64,000 nucleotides of DNA from positions 1 to 64,000 of the forward strand of contig CAXTSX010000007.1 of assembly GCA_964247085.1 (NCBI GenBank), in the 5' to 3' direction. Source of the DNA: JAAFHZ01 sp964247085. GTDB lineage: Bacteria > Cyanobacteriota > Cyanobacteriia > Cyanobacteriales > Chamaesiphonaceae. Under the pieces are notes generated by a model. The model saw only the letters and a list, made by a program, of their open reading frames with translations, did no database searches and had not been told where the DNA came from. Made by a program: the position numbers and the translations under genes. The number at the start of each line of letters is the position of its first letter. Within the stretch, counting starts at the first letter, position 1. Positions 17,031 through 26,216 of the stretch are shown one piece after another.

Positions 17031-18088
17031 GAAATAGGGGCTTCCAATGCGATCATGGTTTCCGAAATGGCCATAGCTAGACTGTGGGTATTAATCACTG
17101 GCAGCGTACCTTCATATTGATGCCGCATCCCACCACAGGGTAATCTTAAGACAACCATGGTAGGTAATAATTTAATTGAGTTTAAAGCTAGTAATACTTT
17201 ATCAGTCAAGACCCCTAAACAATTAATCAGCAAAACATCCGAGATTTGAGCTAACCGCTCAATTTCTTGAGCAATTGCGGCGGGCTCTAATTTATCAATC
17301 ACTAAACATTGATTAATTTGTCCACCAACCTGCTGCAGTTCATTAACCGTCACACAAGCAACCCCGCGCCCGCTGGCAATCACTCCAATATAACCAGTGC
17401 CAGTTGCCGTCACCCGAGGTAGGTTGCTGGTGATATGTTGAATAGTACCAAGTTGGGAATGTCGGATAATCGCTCGATCGTTAGCCGTAACTTTGCCGTC
17501 CAGCGCCATAACTTCGCCCGCACTACTGACCCCCAAGGGATTAATTTCCACTAGGTCTAAGTCATTGGCAATCATCAGCCGATACATCAACTCGATAATC
17601 TGACTAACTTTGAGTAGCAAGTGGCCAGTTAAACCCATTTTGATGGCTAACCGCCGGGCGTAGAAGGGTGAAAATTCATCTTGGACAACCACCTGTTGAA
17701 TTTGTTCGATGACTGCTTCTAGGTTCATCCCACCCTGGCCAGCACCGAGTAAAACTGGCCGACAAAGATGGTAGTCAATCAGCACTGCTAAGTAAAATTC
17801 TTGAAAGACCGCGTATTTGGCTTCGGCCAGTAATACTTTTGGTATTTCGCCAAAAATTGGCAGATTAAACATGGTTTGGGCAGCGGCGATCGCATCGATC
17901 GTATTTTCTACAAACCTCACCCCCCCGACCTTGCCCCGATTACCCACACTGACTTGCGACTTCAAGACCACGGGGTAAGGAATTTTGAGAGATTTCAGAT
18001 CGGTGGGTCGATCGATTCGCTGGGCGGGCAAGGTAGGAATTCCCACCTCCTGGAATAAAGCTTTAGCCTGATATTCGAGTAAATCCAT
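17027..18088 (-). CDS. Succinyl-CoA synthetase beta-like (ATP-grasp) protein
   Basis: 353 residues, somewhat shorter than typical SucC (about 390-400). The N-terminus MDLLEYQAKALFQEVGIPT is the hallmark of the family. V-V-L-K-S-Q-V and G-N-R-G-K-V-G-G-V follow in the ATP-grasp domain, and D-L-V-E-I-N-P-L gives metal-binding Glu/Asn. The C-terminal CoA-ligase part is retained (G-Y-I-G-V-I-A-S-G-R-G-V-A, A-I-A-Q-E-I-E-R-L, N-C-L-G-V-L). It is translationally coupled to the alpha-like gene (4-bp overlap) and overlaps the upstream gene by 1 bp. Because the alpha partner lacks the phosphohistidine, the normal phosphoryl relay may not operate. Confidence 0.82.
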   Translation of the reverse strand: MDLLEYQAKALFQEVGIPTLPAQRIDRPTDLKSLKIPYPVVLKSQVSVGNRGKVGGVRFVENTIDAIAAAQTMFNLPIFGEIPKVLLAEAKYAVFQEFYLAVLIDYHLCRPVLLGAGQGGMNLEAVIEQIQQVVVQDEFSPFYARRLAIKMGLTGHLLLKVSQIIELMYRLMIANDLDLVEINPLGVSSAGEVMALDGKVTANDRAIIRHSQLGTIQHITSNLPRVTATGTGYIGVIASGRGVACVTVNELQQVGGQINQCLVIDKLEPAAIAQEIERLAQISDVLLINCLGVLTDKVLLALNSIKLLPTMVVLRLPCGGMRHQYEGTLPVINTHSLAMAISETMIALEAPIS

Positions 18089-18909
18089 TATTTCTGGGGG
18101 TGCTGCGGTTTGGGGGCGGGTTTATCGATTTTTATTCGACCATTCTCATCTAAATATACTTTACCGCCCAACTCGCGTAGTTTACGCACCGCAATTTTTT
18201 TGGCATTGATATCGATCGCTGTACCCAAAACTAGGCTCCAACCAGCAAATCGCGCTTCTTCACTGTGGGGATTTTTAGCCAGAAAATCCGCCGTGCGCTG
18301 CGAAATCTCGGCCACCCGCTGACCTTCCTCATTACCTTTCTGCCGCGCCCAGTTAGCCGCTTTCTGCATTGATTGCTGAGCCGCCGTCGGTTTATTTAAA
18401 AATAACAGCTCGTCTACGCCCTTCAAACGCCAGAGATAATAATAATCCTGGGGAGCATCGGGAGTAAAATGGGCAAATCCTTGATTCATGAGGGCGATCG
18501 ATCTTTCCGGCTGCCCGGTATAAACAGTACCCACTGCTGATAAAGAGTAGTAAGGATAATAGAATTTGGGATCTTTGTTGATAATGACCCCAAAATAATC
18601 TAAGCCAATTCCATAACCATTAATTTCTCGCGCTTCTTGATCACCAAAATATTGCAAGTAATCGATATAAGTCAGATCGGCAATTAGATTTTTAAAACCA
18701 AAAGCTGGGATCTTTTTCCACATTTCCAAGTTGCTTAGCTTAATCTGGGTCTCTCGTTTTAACACAGCAGGGTCTAAAGAACGAGCATTAGCTTTGAGGG
18801 TAGCTAGCTGTCCGGTCTGAATGCCAGCTACTCCTAAAACCAGAGTAGATAGGCTGATGAGCAATCCCAGCGGCTGCCGGAGTTGAGATGTTTGCATAGC
18901 CATGGCCAA
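18088..18909 (-). CDS. Conserved cyanobacterial-type hypothetical protein, membrane-anchored
   Basis: 273 residues. An N-terminal hydrophobic segment (about 13-30, P-L-G-L-L-I-S-L-S-T-L-V-L-G-V-A-G) is followed by a helical domain with TPR-like pieces (Y-P-Y-Y-S-L-S-A-V-G-T-V-Y-T-G-Q-P-E-R-S-I-A-L-M-N-Q-G). The C-terminus is basic and proline-rich (I-D-K-P-A-P-K-P-Q). I do not recognise a named family. It overlaps the sucC-like gene by one base, so it is the first gene of a three-gene transcript. A divergent gene starts 46 bp away on the other strand. Confidence 0.7.
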   Translation of the reverse strand: MAMAMQTSQLRQPLGLLISLSTLVLGVAGIQTGQLATLKANARSLDPAVLKRETQIKLSNLEMWKKIPAFGFKNLIADLTYIDYLQYFGDQEAREINGYGIGLDYFGVIINKDPKFYYPYYSLSAVGTVYTGQPERSIALMNQGFAHFTPDAPQDYYYLWRLKGVDELLFLNKPTAAQQSMQKAANWARQKGNEEGQRVAEISQRTADFLAKNPHSEEARFAGWSLVLGTAIDINAKKIAVRKLRELGGKVYLDENGRIKIDKPAPKPQHPQK

Positions 18910-18955
18910 TAATTGGGTAATCTAGATACAGAAAAATTTATCTGCACAACTAAAG

Positions 18956-19360
18956 ATGGAAAGACAGAAACTGGTTAAGGTGATGACGATCGGTATGTCC
19001 CTGGTATTGTTTGCGCCAGTATTGATTACTGGTTTAGCAAGCTTGTTACCCCAATCAGCACCTACCGTTAGCAGTCAACCAGCTCCTACATCTCAAGATG
19101 CCCAATTTGCCGCCGACGAGAACGGCTATTTTGATGTTTTAGCCACCGAACCTAATAACAAAACAGCAATTGCTGGCCTAGACAAAATTGCCGCCGCCTA
19201 CGTGGCCGACCAAAAAACACCGCAGGCCGTGGCCATCTACCAAAAATTAATTAAGACTGCACCCCAGTCACCACAGGTCAAGTTCTATCAACAGCGCCTC
19301 GCCGCATTGCAGTCTGCTGGAAAAGCCCCGCCAACCAGCCAGCCATCGTCCAAACCCTGA
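18956..19360 (+). CDS. Small TPR-like envelope protein
   Basis: 134 residues. An N-terminal hydrophobic segment (about 10-28) reads as a signal or anchor. A Ser/Pro/Thr/Gln linker follows, then one and a half TPR units (F-D-V-L-A-T-E-P-N-N-K-T-A-I-A-G-L-D-K-I, then A-V-A-I-Y-Q-K-L-I-K-T-A-P-Q-S-P-Q-V). The C-terminus is Pro/Ser-rich. It is divergent from the sucCD-like transcript and 33 bp before the kinase-like gene, so it may be co-transcribed with that. No specific function is seen. Confidence 0.65.
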   Translation: MERQKLVKVMTIGMSLVLFAPVLITGLASLLPQSAPTVSSQPAPTSQDAQFAADENGYFDVLATEPNNKTAIAGLDKIAAAYVADQKTPQAVAIYQKLIKTAPQSPQVKFYQQRLAALQSAGKAPPTSQPSSKP

Positions 19361-19393
19361 TATGCTGATCAACAGCCGATCAGCACCCTCTTT

Positions 19394-20533
19394 ATGACGC
19401 AGGATTCTCCTTCTCTGGACAACTTAATGGCGATCGCCGACCAATTTGGTGGCGGTGGCCAAATTAACCAAGTACAGCCTTTTGGCAGCGGTAATATTAA
19501 CGACACTTTTTTGGTGACAGTGCGGGCTACAAGCACGGAGAAGATTACCAGTAAATTAGAGCATCGTTTTGTCCTGCAAAGAATCAATACCCAGGTTTTT
19601 CAGCAACCGCAGCTAGTCATGCAAAATATGCGGATTTTTAGTGAGCATGTGCAGGAGTGTCTTACTGCCGATAATTTTTGTTTGAACCGCCGCTGGGAAG
19701 TGCCTCGGGTGTTACTGACCAAAGATGGCCGAGATCACTATCAAGAAAATAATAATTTCTGGCGATCGATCAGCTTCATTGAGGGCAGCCAGACTTTTGA
19801 CACCATTCAAGATTTGGATCATGCTCGGGAAACTGGTTTTGGTTTGGGCATGTTCCATCGATCGATCAGTAATTTACCTACCGATCGACTAGCTGACACA
19901 TTGCCAGGATTTCACATTACGCCCAGCTATCTGCGACAGTTTGATGAAGTGGTGGCTAGCAAAATCGTACCTAAATCTGCTGAGGTTGTGCGTTGTTTGA
20001 AATTTGTTGAAGAGCGTCGATCCTGGGCAACGGTCTTGGAAGATGCCAAAGAGCGGGGAGAATTACCACTACGAACTATTCATGGTGATCCTAAAATCAA
20101 TAATGTGTTGATCGACACCACTACGCAGCAAGCCATTAGTTTGATTGATCTGGACACGATCAAGCCGGGTTTGATTCACTACGATATTGGTGACTGCTTG
20201 CGGTCGGGTTGCAATCCAGTAGGTGAAGAAACCGCTGATTGGGAGACAGTGCATTTTGAGTCTGAACTAGGACAGGCCATGCTGCAAGGCTATTTAGACT
20301 CGGCTCAAGATTTTTTAACTGACCATGACTACAAATATATTTATGACAGTTTACGATTGCTAGCTTTTGAATTGGGGCTGAGATTTTTCACAGATTATTT
20401 AAATGGTAGTGTTTATTTTAAAACAAAGTATCCAGAACACAATTTGCTGCGAGCCTTAGTACAGTTCCGGTTGGCCGAGAGTATTGAGTCCCAGGAAAGA
20501 ACGATCGGTAATATTATTAGTGACATGCGATGA
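19394..20533 (+). CDS. APH/NahK-like phosphotransferase (small-molecule kinase)
   Basis: 379 residues with an aminoglycoside-phosphotransferase fold. The catalytic loop I-H-G-D-P-K-I-N-N-V-L-I-D (about 232-244) contains the Asp base and Asn. I-S-L-I-D-L-D-T follows as the metal-binding segment, and an N-terminal nucleotide loop G-S-G-N-I-N-D-T-F-L is near residue 31. The shape G-N-I-N-D-T-F resembles the N-acetylhexosamine kinase / mucin-desulfatase-annotated group, so a sugar substrate is plausible. The stop overlaps the next start by 4 bp, placing it in an operon with a DOMON-like protein and ureD. Substrate unknown. Confidence 0.82.
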   Translation: MTQDSPSLDNLMAIADQFGGGGQINQVQPFGSGNINDTFLVTVRATSTEKITSKLEHRFVLQRINTQVFQQPQLVMQNMRIFSEHVQECLTADNFCLNRRWEVPRVLLTKDGRDHYQENNNFWRSISFIEGSQTFDTIQDLDHARETGFGLGMFHRSISNLPTDRLADTLPGFHITPSYLRQFDEVVASKIVPKSAEVVRCLKFVEERRSWATVLEDAKERGELPLRTIHGDPKINNVLIDTTTQQAISLIDLDTIKPGLIHYDIGDCLRSGCNPVGEETADWETVHFESELGQAMLQGYLDSAQDFLTDHDYKYIYDSLRLLAFELGLRFFTDYLNGSVYFKTKYPEHNLLRALVQFRLAESIESQERTIGNIISDMR

Positions 20534-21090
20534 AAAAAAAGTTTGCGCTGCAACCATTTTCGCCAGTATCGTTAGATTTAAATGTGACCGGGGACGTATC
20601 GCGAATCGCCAACCAGCTGACAATTAGTTATCGATTGGCTGGGGACGTGGATCAGGTTTTGATACCGTCGGTGACGGCGCGTCCCCATAGACAATTTGAG
20701 TTGTGGGAAGCAACTTGCTTTGAATTTTTCATGGCACCAGTGAATGAGTCTCATTATTGGGAATTCAATCTGGCACCTAGTGGAAATTGGAATGTTTTTC
20801 GGTTAGACGATTACCGACAGGGACTAAGAAATGAAGAAACAATCGCCAGTTTGCCTATGCAGATCCAACAGACTAAAAAATTGGTAACCCTCGATCTGCA
20901 ATTGAATTTAGATAAACTGGTTACTGAAAATCAGGCTTTGGATATATCGGTAACGACTGTTATTCAGGATCAGAGTAATAATTTTAGTTACTGGGCATTA
21001 CAACACACTGGTGAAGCAGCAGACTTTCATCGGCGTGACGATTTTATCCTGAATGCCTTTCCTCCACTTAAATCCATCGGTCAGCATTGA
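20530..21090 (+). CDS. DOMON-like domain protein
   Basis: 186 residues forming a compact beta-rich protein with no signal peptide. The pattern H-R-Q-F-E-L-W-E-A-T-C-F-E-F-F, then Y-W-E-F-N-L-A-P-S-G-N-W-N-V-F, matches the DOMON-like proteins of cyanobacteria and proteobacteria, whose fold resembles sugar- or heme-binding DOMON modules. The role is unknown. It sits between the kinase-like gene and ureD with 4-bp overlaps on both sides if ureD starts at TTG 21087. Confidence 0.75.
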   Translation: MKKKFALQPFSPVSLDLNVTGDVSRIANQLTISYRLAGDVDQVLIPSVTARPHRQFELWEATCFEFFMAPVNESHYWEFNLAPSGNWNVFRLDDYRQGLRNEETIASLPMQIQQTKKLVTLDLQLNLDKLVTENQALDISVTTVIQDQSNNFSYWALQHTGEAADFHRRDDFILNAFPPLKSIGQH

Positions 21091-21107
21091 CCAGCACCCC
21101 GAAAATT

Positions 21108-21944
21108 ATGGTTACAGTAAACTATGCTTGGCATGGTCAATTAGATTTGCAGTTTGCTAAATCTGGTGATTCAACTCAGCTGGCTCGTAGTTATGCCAGC
21201 GCTCCACTCAAAGTCCAACGTCCCTTTTATCCAGAAACAGAAGTCTGTCATACAGTGCTGCTGCATACGGCTGGCGGCATAGTTGGTGGTGATAAGCTAT
21301 CCTCCCGATTAATTTTGGCACCACATACCCAAGTACTCCTGACCACTGCAGCTGCCGCTAAAATCTATCGGAGTCAGGGCTTAACCGCCTACCAGCATGT
21401 AGAAATCGAGGTGGGTGACTATGCCCATTTAGAATGGTTACCCCAAGAAAGTATTGTGTTCGATCGAGCTTTATATCATCAAAATATGCGGGTGAATTTA
21501 GGCCAGGGGGCGACTTGGTGCGGCTGGGAAATCACTAGGCTGGGACGCAGTGCCAGCGGCGAACAATTTTTGCAGGGACAATGGCGGAATGCGATCGAAG
21601 TGTGGCAAGCCGGACGGCCTTTATGGATCGAAAGACAGCAGTTAGATGGTTCGGTGGAGCAATGGCAAAGTTTGCATGGGCTTCATAGCCAACCGATCGT
21701 AGGGACTTTGGCGATGATTGGCGTGTCGGTAGAGCCAGATTTGATACAACAAGCTCGGGATCTGTGGATTGGTGCTGAGCCTGAAATGGTTTGTGGGGTA
21801 ACTAGAGTCCAAGGTGGTTTAGTTTGCCGCTATCGGGGTAGCGATCGGCAGGAAGTCCGGCGGTGGTTTATGGCAGTGTGGGATTTAGTGCGGCGGCAGT
21901 ATCGCGATCGAGCTATTTGTATCCCGCGTGTTTGGCAAATTTAG
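21108..21944 (+). CDS. ureD: Urease accessory protein UreD
   Basis: 278 residues from ATG 21108 (MVTVNYAWHGQLDLQF). A TTG at 21087 that overlaps the previous stop would add 7 residues. UreD/UreH features are clear: A-P-L-K-V-Q-R-P-F-Y-P-E, H-T-A-G-G-I-V-G-G-D, T-T-A-A-A-A-K-I-Y-R-S and W-L-P-Q-E-S-I-V-F. UreD is the scaffold on which UreF and UreG load nickel into urease. No other urease gene lies in this window, so the rest of the cluster must be elsewhere. A terminator hairpin follows within 20 bp. Confidence 0.93.
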   Translation: MVTVNYAWHGQLDLQFAKSGDSTQLARSYASAPLKVQRPFYPETEVCHTVLLHTAGGIVGGDKLSSRLILAPHTQVLLTTAAAAKIYRSQGLTAYQHVEIEVGDYAHLEWLPQESIVFDRALYHQNMRVNLGQGATWCGWEITRLGRSASGEQFLQGQWRNAIEVWQAGRPLWIERQQLDGSVEQWQSLHGLHSQPIVGTLAMIGVSVEPDLIQQARDLWIGAEPEMVCGVTRVQGGLVCRYRGSDRQEVRRWFMAVWDLVRRQYRDRAICIPRVWQI

Positions 21945-21963
21945 AAAATTATGGACACACAAA

Positions 21964-21989
21964 AAAACTGGTGGCTAAGCACCAGTTTT
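21964..21989. terminator. Bidirectional terminator between ureD and ftsH
   Basis: Perfect 10-bp stem AAAACTGGTG / CACCAGTTTT with a 6-base loop. It is flanked by A and T runs and lies between the convergent ureD and ftsH genes. Confidence 0.8.
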
Positions 21990-22033
21990 AATTTATTTCA
22001 CCATACTAGGTAAAAGCTAAATCAGTTATTTAG

Positions 22034-23875
22034 TTAGACGATCGGAGCCATTCTGACATCATTGTTAATCAACAGATCCGATAGTTCTTCGGAGTCTACA
22101 GTTTCCTTCTCTACCAGCATCACAGCTAGTTTATCCAGAACACCTCTGTTCCCAACCAAGACATCCTTGGCTCGTTGATAAGCGACCGCTACCAACTCAC
22201 TAACTTCAGCATCAATCATGGATGCTGTTTCTTCCGAGAAATCTCTCTCGGTAGCAATGTCGCGACCCATAAACATATTGCTTTGCTGACGACCCAGAGC
22301 CACTGGTCCGAGCTTTTCACTCATTCCATAGCGCATGACCATCTGGCGAGCGGTTTTAGCTACTTGCTGTAAGTCACTAGAAGCACCAGTGGTTACTTCT
22401 TCATCCCCAAAGATAATTTCTTCGGCAATCCGACCGCCCAAAGCTACAGCCATTTGGTTTTGTAGATAGGAACGGCTATACAAACCAGATTCCATGCGTT
22501 CTTCACTGGGTGTAAACCAAGTTAATCCACCTGCGCGTCCCCGGGGAATAATGCTGATTTTTTGGACAGGATCGTAATCTGGCATCAAAGCACCAACTAA
22601 AGCGTGACCAGCTTCATGGTAAGCCACCAAAGTTTTGCGTTTTTCGCTCATGACTCGATCTTTCTTCTCTGGACCAGCCAAAATCCGATCGATCGCATCA
22701 TTTACTTCATCCATCGAAATTTCGGTGAGGTTCCGACGAGCAGCCAAAATAGCCGCTTCGTTCAACAGATTCGCTAGATCGGCACCGGTAAAACCAGGAG
22801 TCCGACGAGCAATTTTTTCTAGATCAACATCCTTAGAAAGCGTCTTGCCTCGGGCGTGGACATGCATAACTTCTAAGCGACCAGCGAAATCTGGCCGATC
22901 TACTACCACCTGTCGATCGAACCGACCGGGACGCAGGAGAGCAGAATCTAAGACATCGGGACGGTTAGTAGCAGCGATGATGATAATGCCAGTGTTGCCT
23001 TCAAAACCATCCATTTCGGTGAGCAACTGATTGAGGGTTTGCTCCCGCTCATCGTTACCGCCGCCCATGCCAGCACCACGTTGCCGACCAACGGCATCGA
23101 TTTCATCGATAAAGACGATACAAGGCGCTTGAGACTTGGCCTGTTCAAACAGGTCTCTGACACGGGAAGCACCCACCCCGACGAACATTTCTACAAATTC
23201 CGAACCAGAGATCGAGAAGAAGGGCACGCCCGCTTCCCCGGCTACAGCTTTGGCCAAAAGAGTTTTACCAGTACCGGGAGGACCTACTAGCAACACGCCT
23301 TTCGGAATTTTGGCACCTAACGCAGTGAAGCGATCAGCATTCTTCAAAAAGTCTACAACTTCGGTCAATTCTAATTTAGCTTGGTCGATACCGGCGACAT
23401 CACTAAAAGTAACTTGCGAGTTCGGCTCCATTTGTACCCGCGCTTTGGACTTGCCAAAGTTCATGGCTTGGTTACCAGGGCCATTTTGCGCCCGCCGAAA
23501 CAGGAAGATTACACCAACTAATAACAGGCCTGGTAGTAACAGACCACTTAAAGCTCGGAACCAGATACTGTCGTCAGCCTGAGGAACAACCACAATATCA
23601 ACTTTATTATCAGTCAGGATATTGATCAGCTGTGGATCGTTCGGCAAGTTGACCACCACCCGACTGTTATCTTTCTGGTTGGTAAAGATGGCCTTAGACC
23701 TGTCAGAAGTCAAACCTACTTGGCTAATTTCTTTGGCTTTGACTTTGCTTACAAAGGTGCTATACGGTGCAGTGGTTTGGTTTTGAGCTTGCTGCGGAAA
23801 GAAGCTGGTCGCCAAAGCAATCACCACGATCGCCAGTAATACGTATAAGCCTGCGCTCTTCCATCGTTTATTCAC
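22034..23875 (-). CDS. ftsH: ATP-dependent membrane metalloprotease FtsH
   Basis: 613 residues, the usual length. N-terminal membrane span (about 10-25), periplasmic/lumenal domain, then a second span (about 108-127). AAA module: Walker A GPPGTGKT, Walker B C-I-V-F-I-D-E-I-D-A-V-G, SRH A-A-T-N-R-P-D-V-L-D. Zinc protease site HEAGH. It degrades damaged membrane proteins; in cyanobacteria FtsH hexamers turn over photosystem II D1. Several paralogues exist in cyanobacteria, and which one this is cannot be told by eye. Confidence 0.96.
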   Translation of the reverse strand: MNKRWKSAGLYVLLAIVVIALATSFFPQQAQNQTTAPYSTFVSKVKAKEISQVGLTSDRSKAIFTNQKDNSRVVVNLPNDPQLINILTDNKVDIVVVPQADDSIWFRALSGLLLPGLLLVGVIFLFRRAQNGPGNQAMNFGKSKARVQMEPNSQVTFSDVAGIDQAKLELTEVVDFLKNADRFTALGAKIPKGVLLVGPPGTGKTLLAKAVAGEAGVPFFSISGSEFVEMFVGVGASRVRDLFEQAKSQAPCIVFIDEIDAVGRQRGAGMGGGNDEREQTLNQLLTEMDGFEGNTGIIIIAATNRPDVLDSALLRPGRFDRQVVVDRPDFAGRLEVMHVHARGKTLSKDVDLEKIARRTPGFTGADLANLLNEAAILAARRNLTEISMDEVNDAIDRILAGPEKKDRVMSEKRKTLVAYHEAGHALVGALMPDYDPVQKISIIPRGRAGGLTWFTPSEERMESGLYSRSYLQNQMAVALGGRIAEEIIFGDEEVTTGASSDLQQVAKTARQMVMRYGMSEKLGPVALGRQQSNMFMGRDIATERDFSEETASMIDAEVSELVAVAYQRAKDVLVGNRGVLDKLAVMLVEKETVDSEELSDLLINNDVRMAPIV

Positions 23876-24032
23876 GCTGATGTTACTCCTAGTATGTGAT
23901 ACCGACTAGCTAATTTTTAGATTTATTAAGCTTGTTAGTTATTATTAACTTATGTTAACTCTTCTCTCATTTGCTGCGCTACCTATTGGCCAAAATTTAT
24001 GACGGTTTTCCGTAATTCACTTAAAAATACGT

Positions 24033-24809
24033 TCAGCGGAAGGCTTGCTGAAGATATTTTGGTGTTGAACGGTCAATCGCATAGATTTTTTTAACCGTAG
24101 CAGTGAGCACCGTATGGATGGGGATGAATTGTACGACGGTATTACTATAGGCGATGCCGGTCAGCTGATTCACCAGGATTTCATCCCAATGCCCTTCATC
24201 TACTATTTTGCCCTGAGTTCGCAACCATTGCACCAAATAAGTCCGCATAATCCCCGGTAATATTCCAGCAGCCAGCGGTGGAGTATACCAAGTCTGATCC
24301 CGCCAGCCCCACAGGTTGCCAGTACTGGTTTCTAACCAGTCCCCAGCCGCATTAACTAAAATTGCTTCTTGGGCGACTTGCCGCCGGGCTAACCAGGGTG
24401 CTAAATAATTACCGGTTTTGTACTGAGGGAGTGTGCGATCGAACCCCGCGACTACTTCGGCCTCAATACCCTGCTGTTGTTTTTGCTCCAGATCAGCAGG
24501 TAGATTTTTTCCCCAAATTAATTCTCGACCATCCGAGAACAGCGTAATTCTGACCACTTGGTAATTGCCTGCCATTAGTTCTACACCCGCCCGCACATTT
24601 GACCATTGGGGATTAGACCAGCCTAATCCCTGGATATTGCTCACTAGTCGCTGGCGATGAGCTGCCCACATAGTGAGGTGATGATCGATCGCTCCCCCAT
24701 AGACCCGACAGGTAGTAAAGACAGAAGCACCGTAGATTAAGGCCGGATCATCATAGGGAATCTGCAAAAAAGGCGAATCGATCAACTCGCCTTGATACCA
24801 ATAACTCAC
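24033..24809 (-). CDS. Class IV (PLP) aminotransferase, aminodeoxychorismate-lyase-like
   Basis: 258 residues of branched-chain-aminotransferase/PabC fold: Y-D-D-P-A-L-I-Y-G-A-S-V-F-T-T-C-R-V-Y near the start, a likely PLP lysine in Q-Y-K-T-G-N-Y-L, then E-A-I-L-V-N-A-A-G-D-W-L-E-T-S-T-G-N-L-W. PabC makes p-aminobenzoate for folate, which is the likeliest role; D-amino-acid or branched-chain aminotransferase is the alternative. It lies 18 bp after proC in a sepF-proC-aminotransferase transcript. Confidence 0.78.
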   Translation of the reverse strand: MSYWYQGELIDSPFLQIPYDDPALIYGASVFTTCRVYGGAIDHHLTMWAAHRQRLVSNIQGLGWSNPQWSNVRAGVELMAGNYQVVRITLFSDGRELIWGKNLPADLEQKQQQGIEAEVVAGFDRTLPQYKTGNYLAPWLARRQVAQEAILVNAAGDWLETSTGNLWGWRDQTWYTPPLAAGILPGIMRTYLVQWLRTQGKIVDEGHWDEILVNQLTGIAYSNTVVQFIPIHTVLTATVKKIYAIDRSTPKYLQQAFR

Positions 24810-24827
24810 AATATTGCCACCAAATTG

Positions 24828-25622
24828 CTAAGAACTTAGCTCACGAGAGCGCTCCGTTGCAGCCATCACGGCTTCGATAATTGTCGATCGAAAACCACCT
24901 TGCTCTAAGGCTCTAATACCCGCAATCGTCGTGCCACCCGGACTTGTTACCCGATCTTTACAAATGGCTGGGTGTAAGTCGCTCTCGGCCAACAGATGAG
25001 CTGTTCCTAATACTGTTTGTAAAGCCAATTCTTGGGCTGTACCTCGGGGTAAACCAGCAGCCACACCCCCATCCGCCAGGGCTTCAATCATAATCGCCAC
25101 ATAGGCGGGACCCGATCCCGATAAACCAGTAACGGCATCTAGCTGATTTTCACTAACCGGAATCACCTTGCCTACAGTCTGAAAAATATTTGCAGCTACC
25201 TGATATTGCTGATCGCCAACGCGCTGGCTTTTAGCAATAGCTGTAATCCCTTCACCCACTGTTGCGGGGGTATTGGGCATGGTTCTAATTACGGCCTGCT
25301 CGGTAAAAACTTTCTCCAACTGTTCAATAGTCACCCCCGCCAAAATGGAGATGATTAATCGATCAGCTGACACTATCAAATCTTGCACAGCCGCCATCCA
25401 CACCTGGGGCTTAACTGCCAAAAGTATTGTCGGAGCATTCACCACTTCCTGATTTTGGTCAGTGGAAACTACCCCATATTCTTCTTCCAAAAACTGACGG
25501 CGGGCGGCAAGTGGATCACTCACTACTACCTGGCCAGCCGTATAAGTTCCCACAGCGAGGAGGCGGGATAAAATGGCTTCCGCCATCACCCCACCCCCAA
25601 TAATCCCTAACTGGATAGACAA
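24828..25622 (-). CDS. proC: Pyrroline-5-carboxylate reductase
   Basis: 264 residues. N-terminal NAD(P)-binding motif G-I-I-G-G-G-V-M-A-E-A-I. C-terminal P5CR signature: T-G-L-S-G-S-G-P-A-Y-V-A, E-A-L-A-D-G-G-V-A-A-G-L, then D-R-V-T-S-P-G-G-T-T-I-A-G. It catalyses the last step of proline synthesis. The gene follows sepF by 45 bp, a linkage common in cyanobacteria. Confidence 0.95.
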   Translation of the reverse strand: MSIQLGIIGGGVMAEAILSRLLAVGTYTAGQVVVSDPLAARRQFLEEEYGVVSTDQNQEVVNAPTILLAVKPQVWMAAVQDLIVSADRLIISILAGVTIEQLEKVFTEQAVIRTMPNTPATVGEGITAIAKSQRVGDQQYQVAANIFQTVGKVIPVSENQLDAVTGLSGSGPAYVAIMIEALADGGVAAGLPRGTAQELALQTVLGTAHLLAESDLHPAICKDRVTSPGGTTIAGIRALEQGGFRSTIIEAVMAATERSRELSS

Positions 25623-25667
25623 TTACTGACCTCTAACTGTAATTCTGACAATCAACTAGGCTGAACA

Positions 25668-26216
25668 CTATTGAATAGCGGCGATTGGTTCGCTCATCCA
25701 AGTGTTAGATGCTACCGTCCGAGTGGTCCGAACAGGGGTCGGCGCAACTTCGGTTAACAAACTGCTTGGAGTACTAACTTGCACACAACTAGGTGTGAAC
25801 AGGAAAATATTGTCCCCAATGCGTTCATAATGACCATCGATCGCATAGGTACCACCAGCTACGAAGTCCACGGCTCGCTGGGCTTCTTCTTGACGAATCA
25901 GTGTCATGTTCAGAATTACCGACTTGCGTTGACGGAGGGCGTCAATTACCTGAGGCATTTCTTCAAATGCTCTGGGTTCAATCAAAATCATTTCGGAGGC
26001 GCCATGGGCCATCCCTGGCATACCAATAACGTTTCCAGTCTTGGAACGAACTGGCTCGGCACTGGCTACCGATCTTTGATTTCTAGAAATATCTTCTACC
26101 GAGTTGGTTTGAGCAACACTACCAGTGTTATCTACATCATCATATTCATAATCGTAGTCATCCTGATCGTTGAGACCAACGATATCTTTTAACTTGTTGA
26201 GGAAACTCACGCTCAA
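25668..26216 (-). CDS. sepF: Cell-division protein SepF
   Basis: 182 residues. An N-terminal amphipathic membrane-targeting helix (MSVSFLNKLKDIVGL) is followed by an acidic Tyr/Asp linker. The C-terminal SepF domain starts at E-M-I-L-I-E-P-R-A-F-E-E-M and contains V-I-L-N-M-T-L-I-R-Q-E-E-A-Q-R-A-V-D-F-V-A-G-G-T-Y-A-I-D-G. SepF (Cdv2 in cyanobacteria) anchors and bundles FtsZ at the division site. About 20 residues follow the core as a Thr/Val-rich tail. Confidence 0.95.
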   Translation of the reverse strand: MSVSFLNKLKDIVGLNDQDDYDYEYDDVDNTGSVAQTNSVEDISRNQRSVASAEPVRSKTGNVIGMPGMAHGASEMILIEPRAFEEMPQVIDALRQRKSVILNMTLIRQEEAQRAVDFVAGGTYAIDGHYERIGDNIFLFTPSCVQVSTPSSLLTEVAPTPVRTTRTVASNTWMSEPIAAIQ

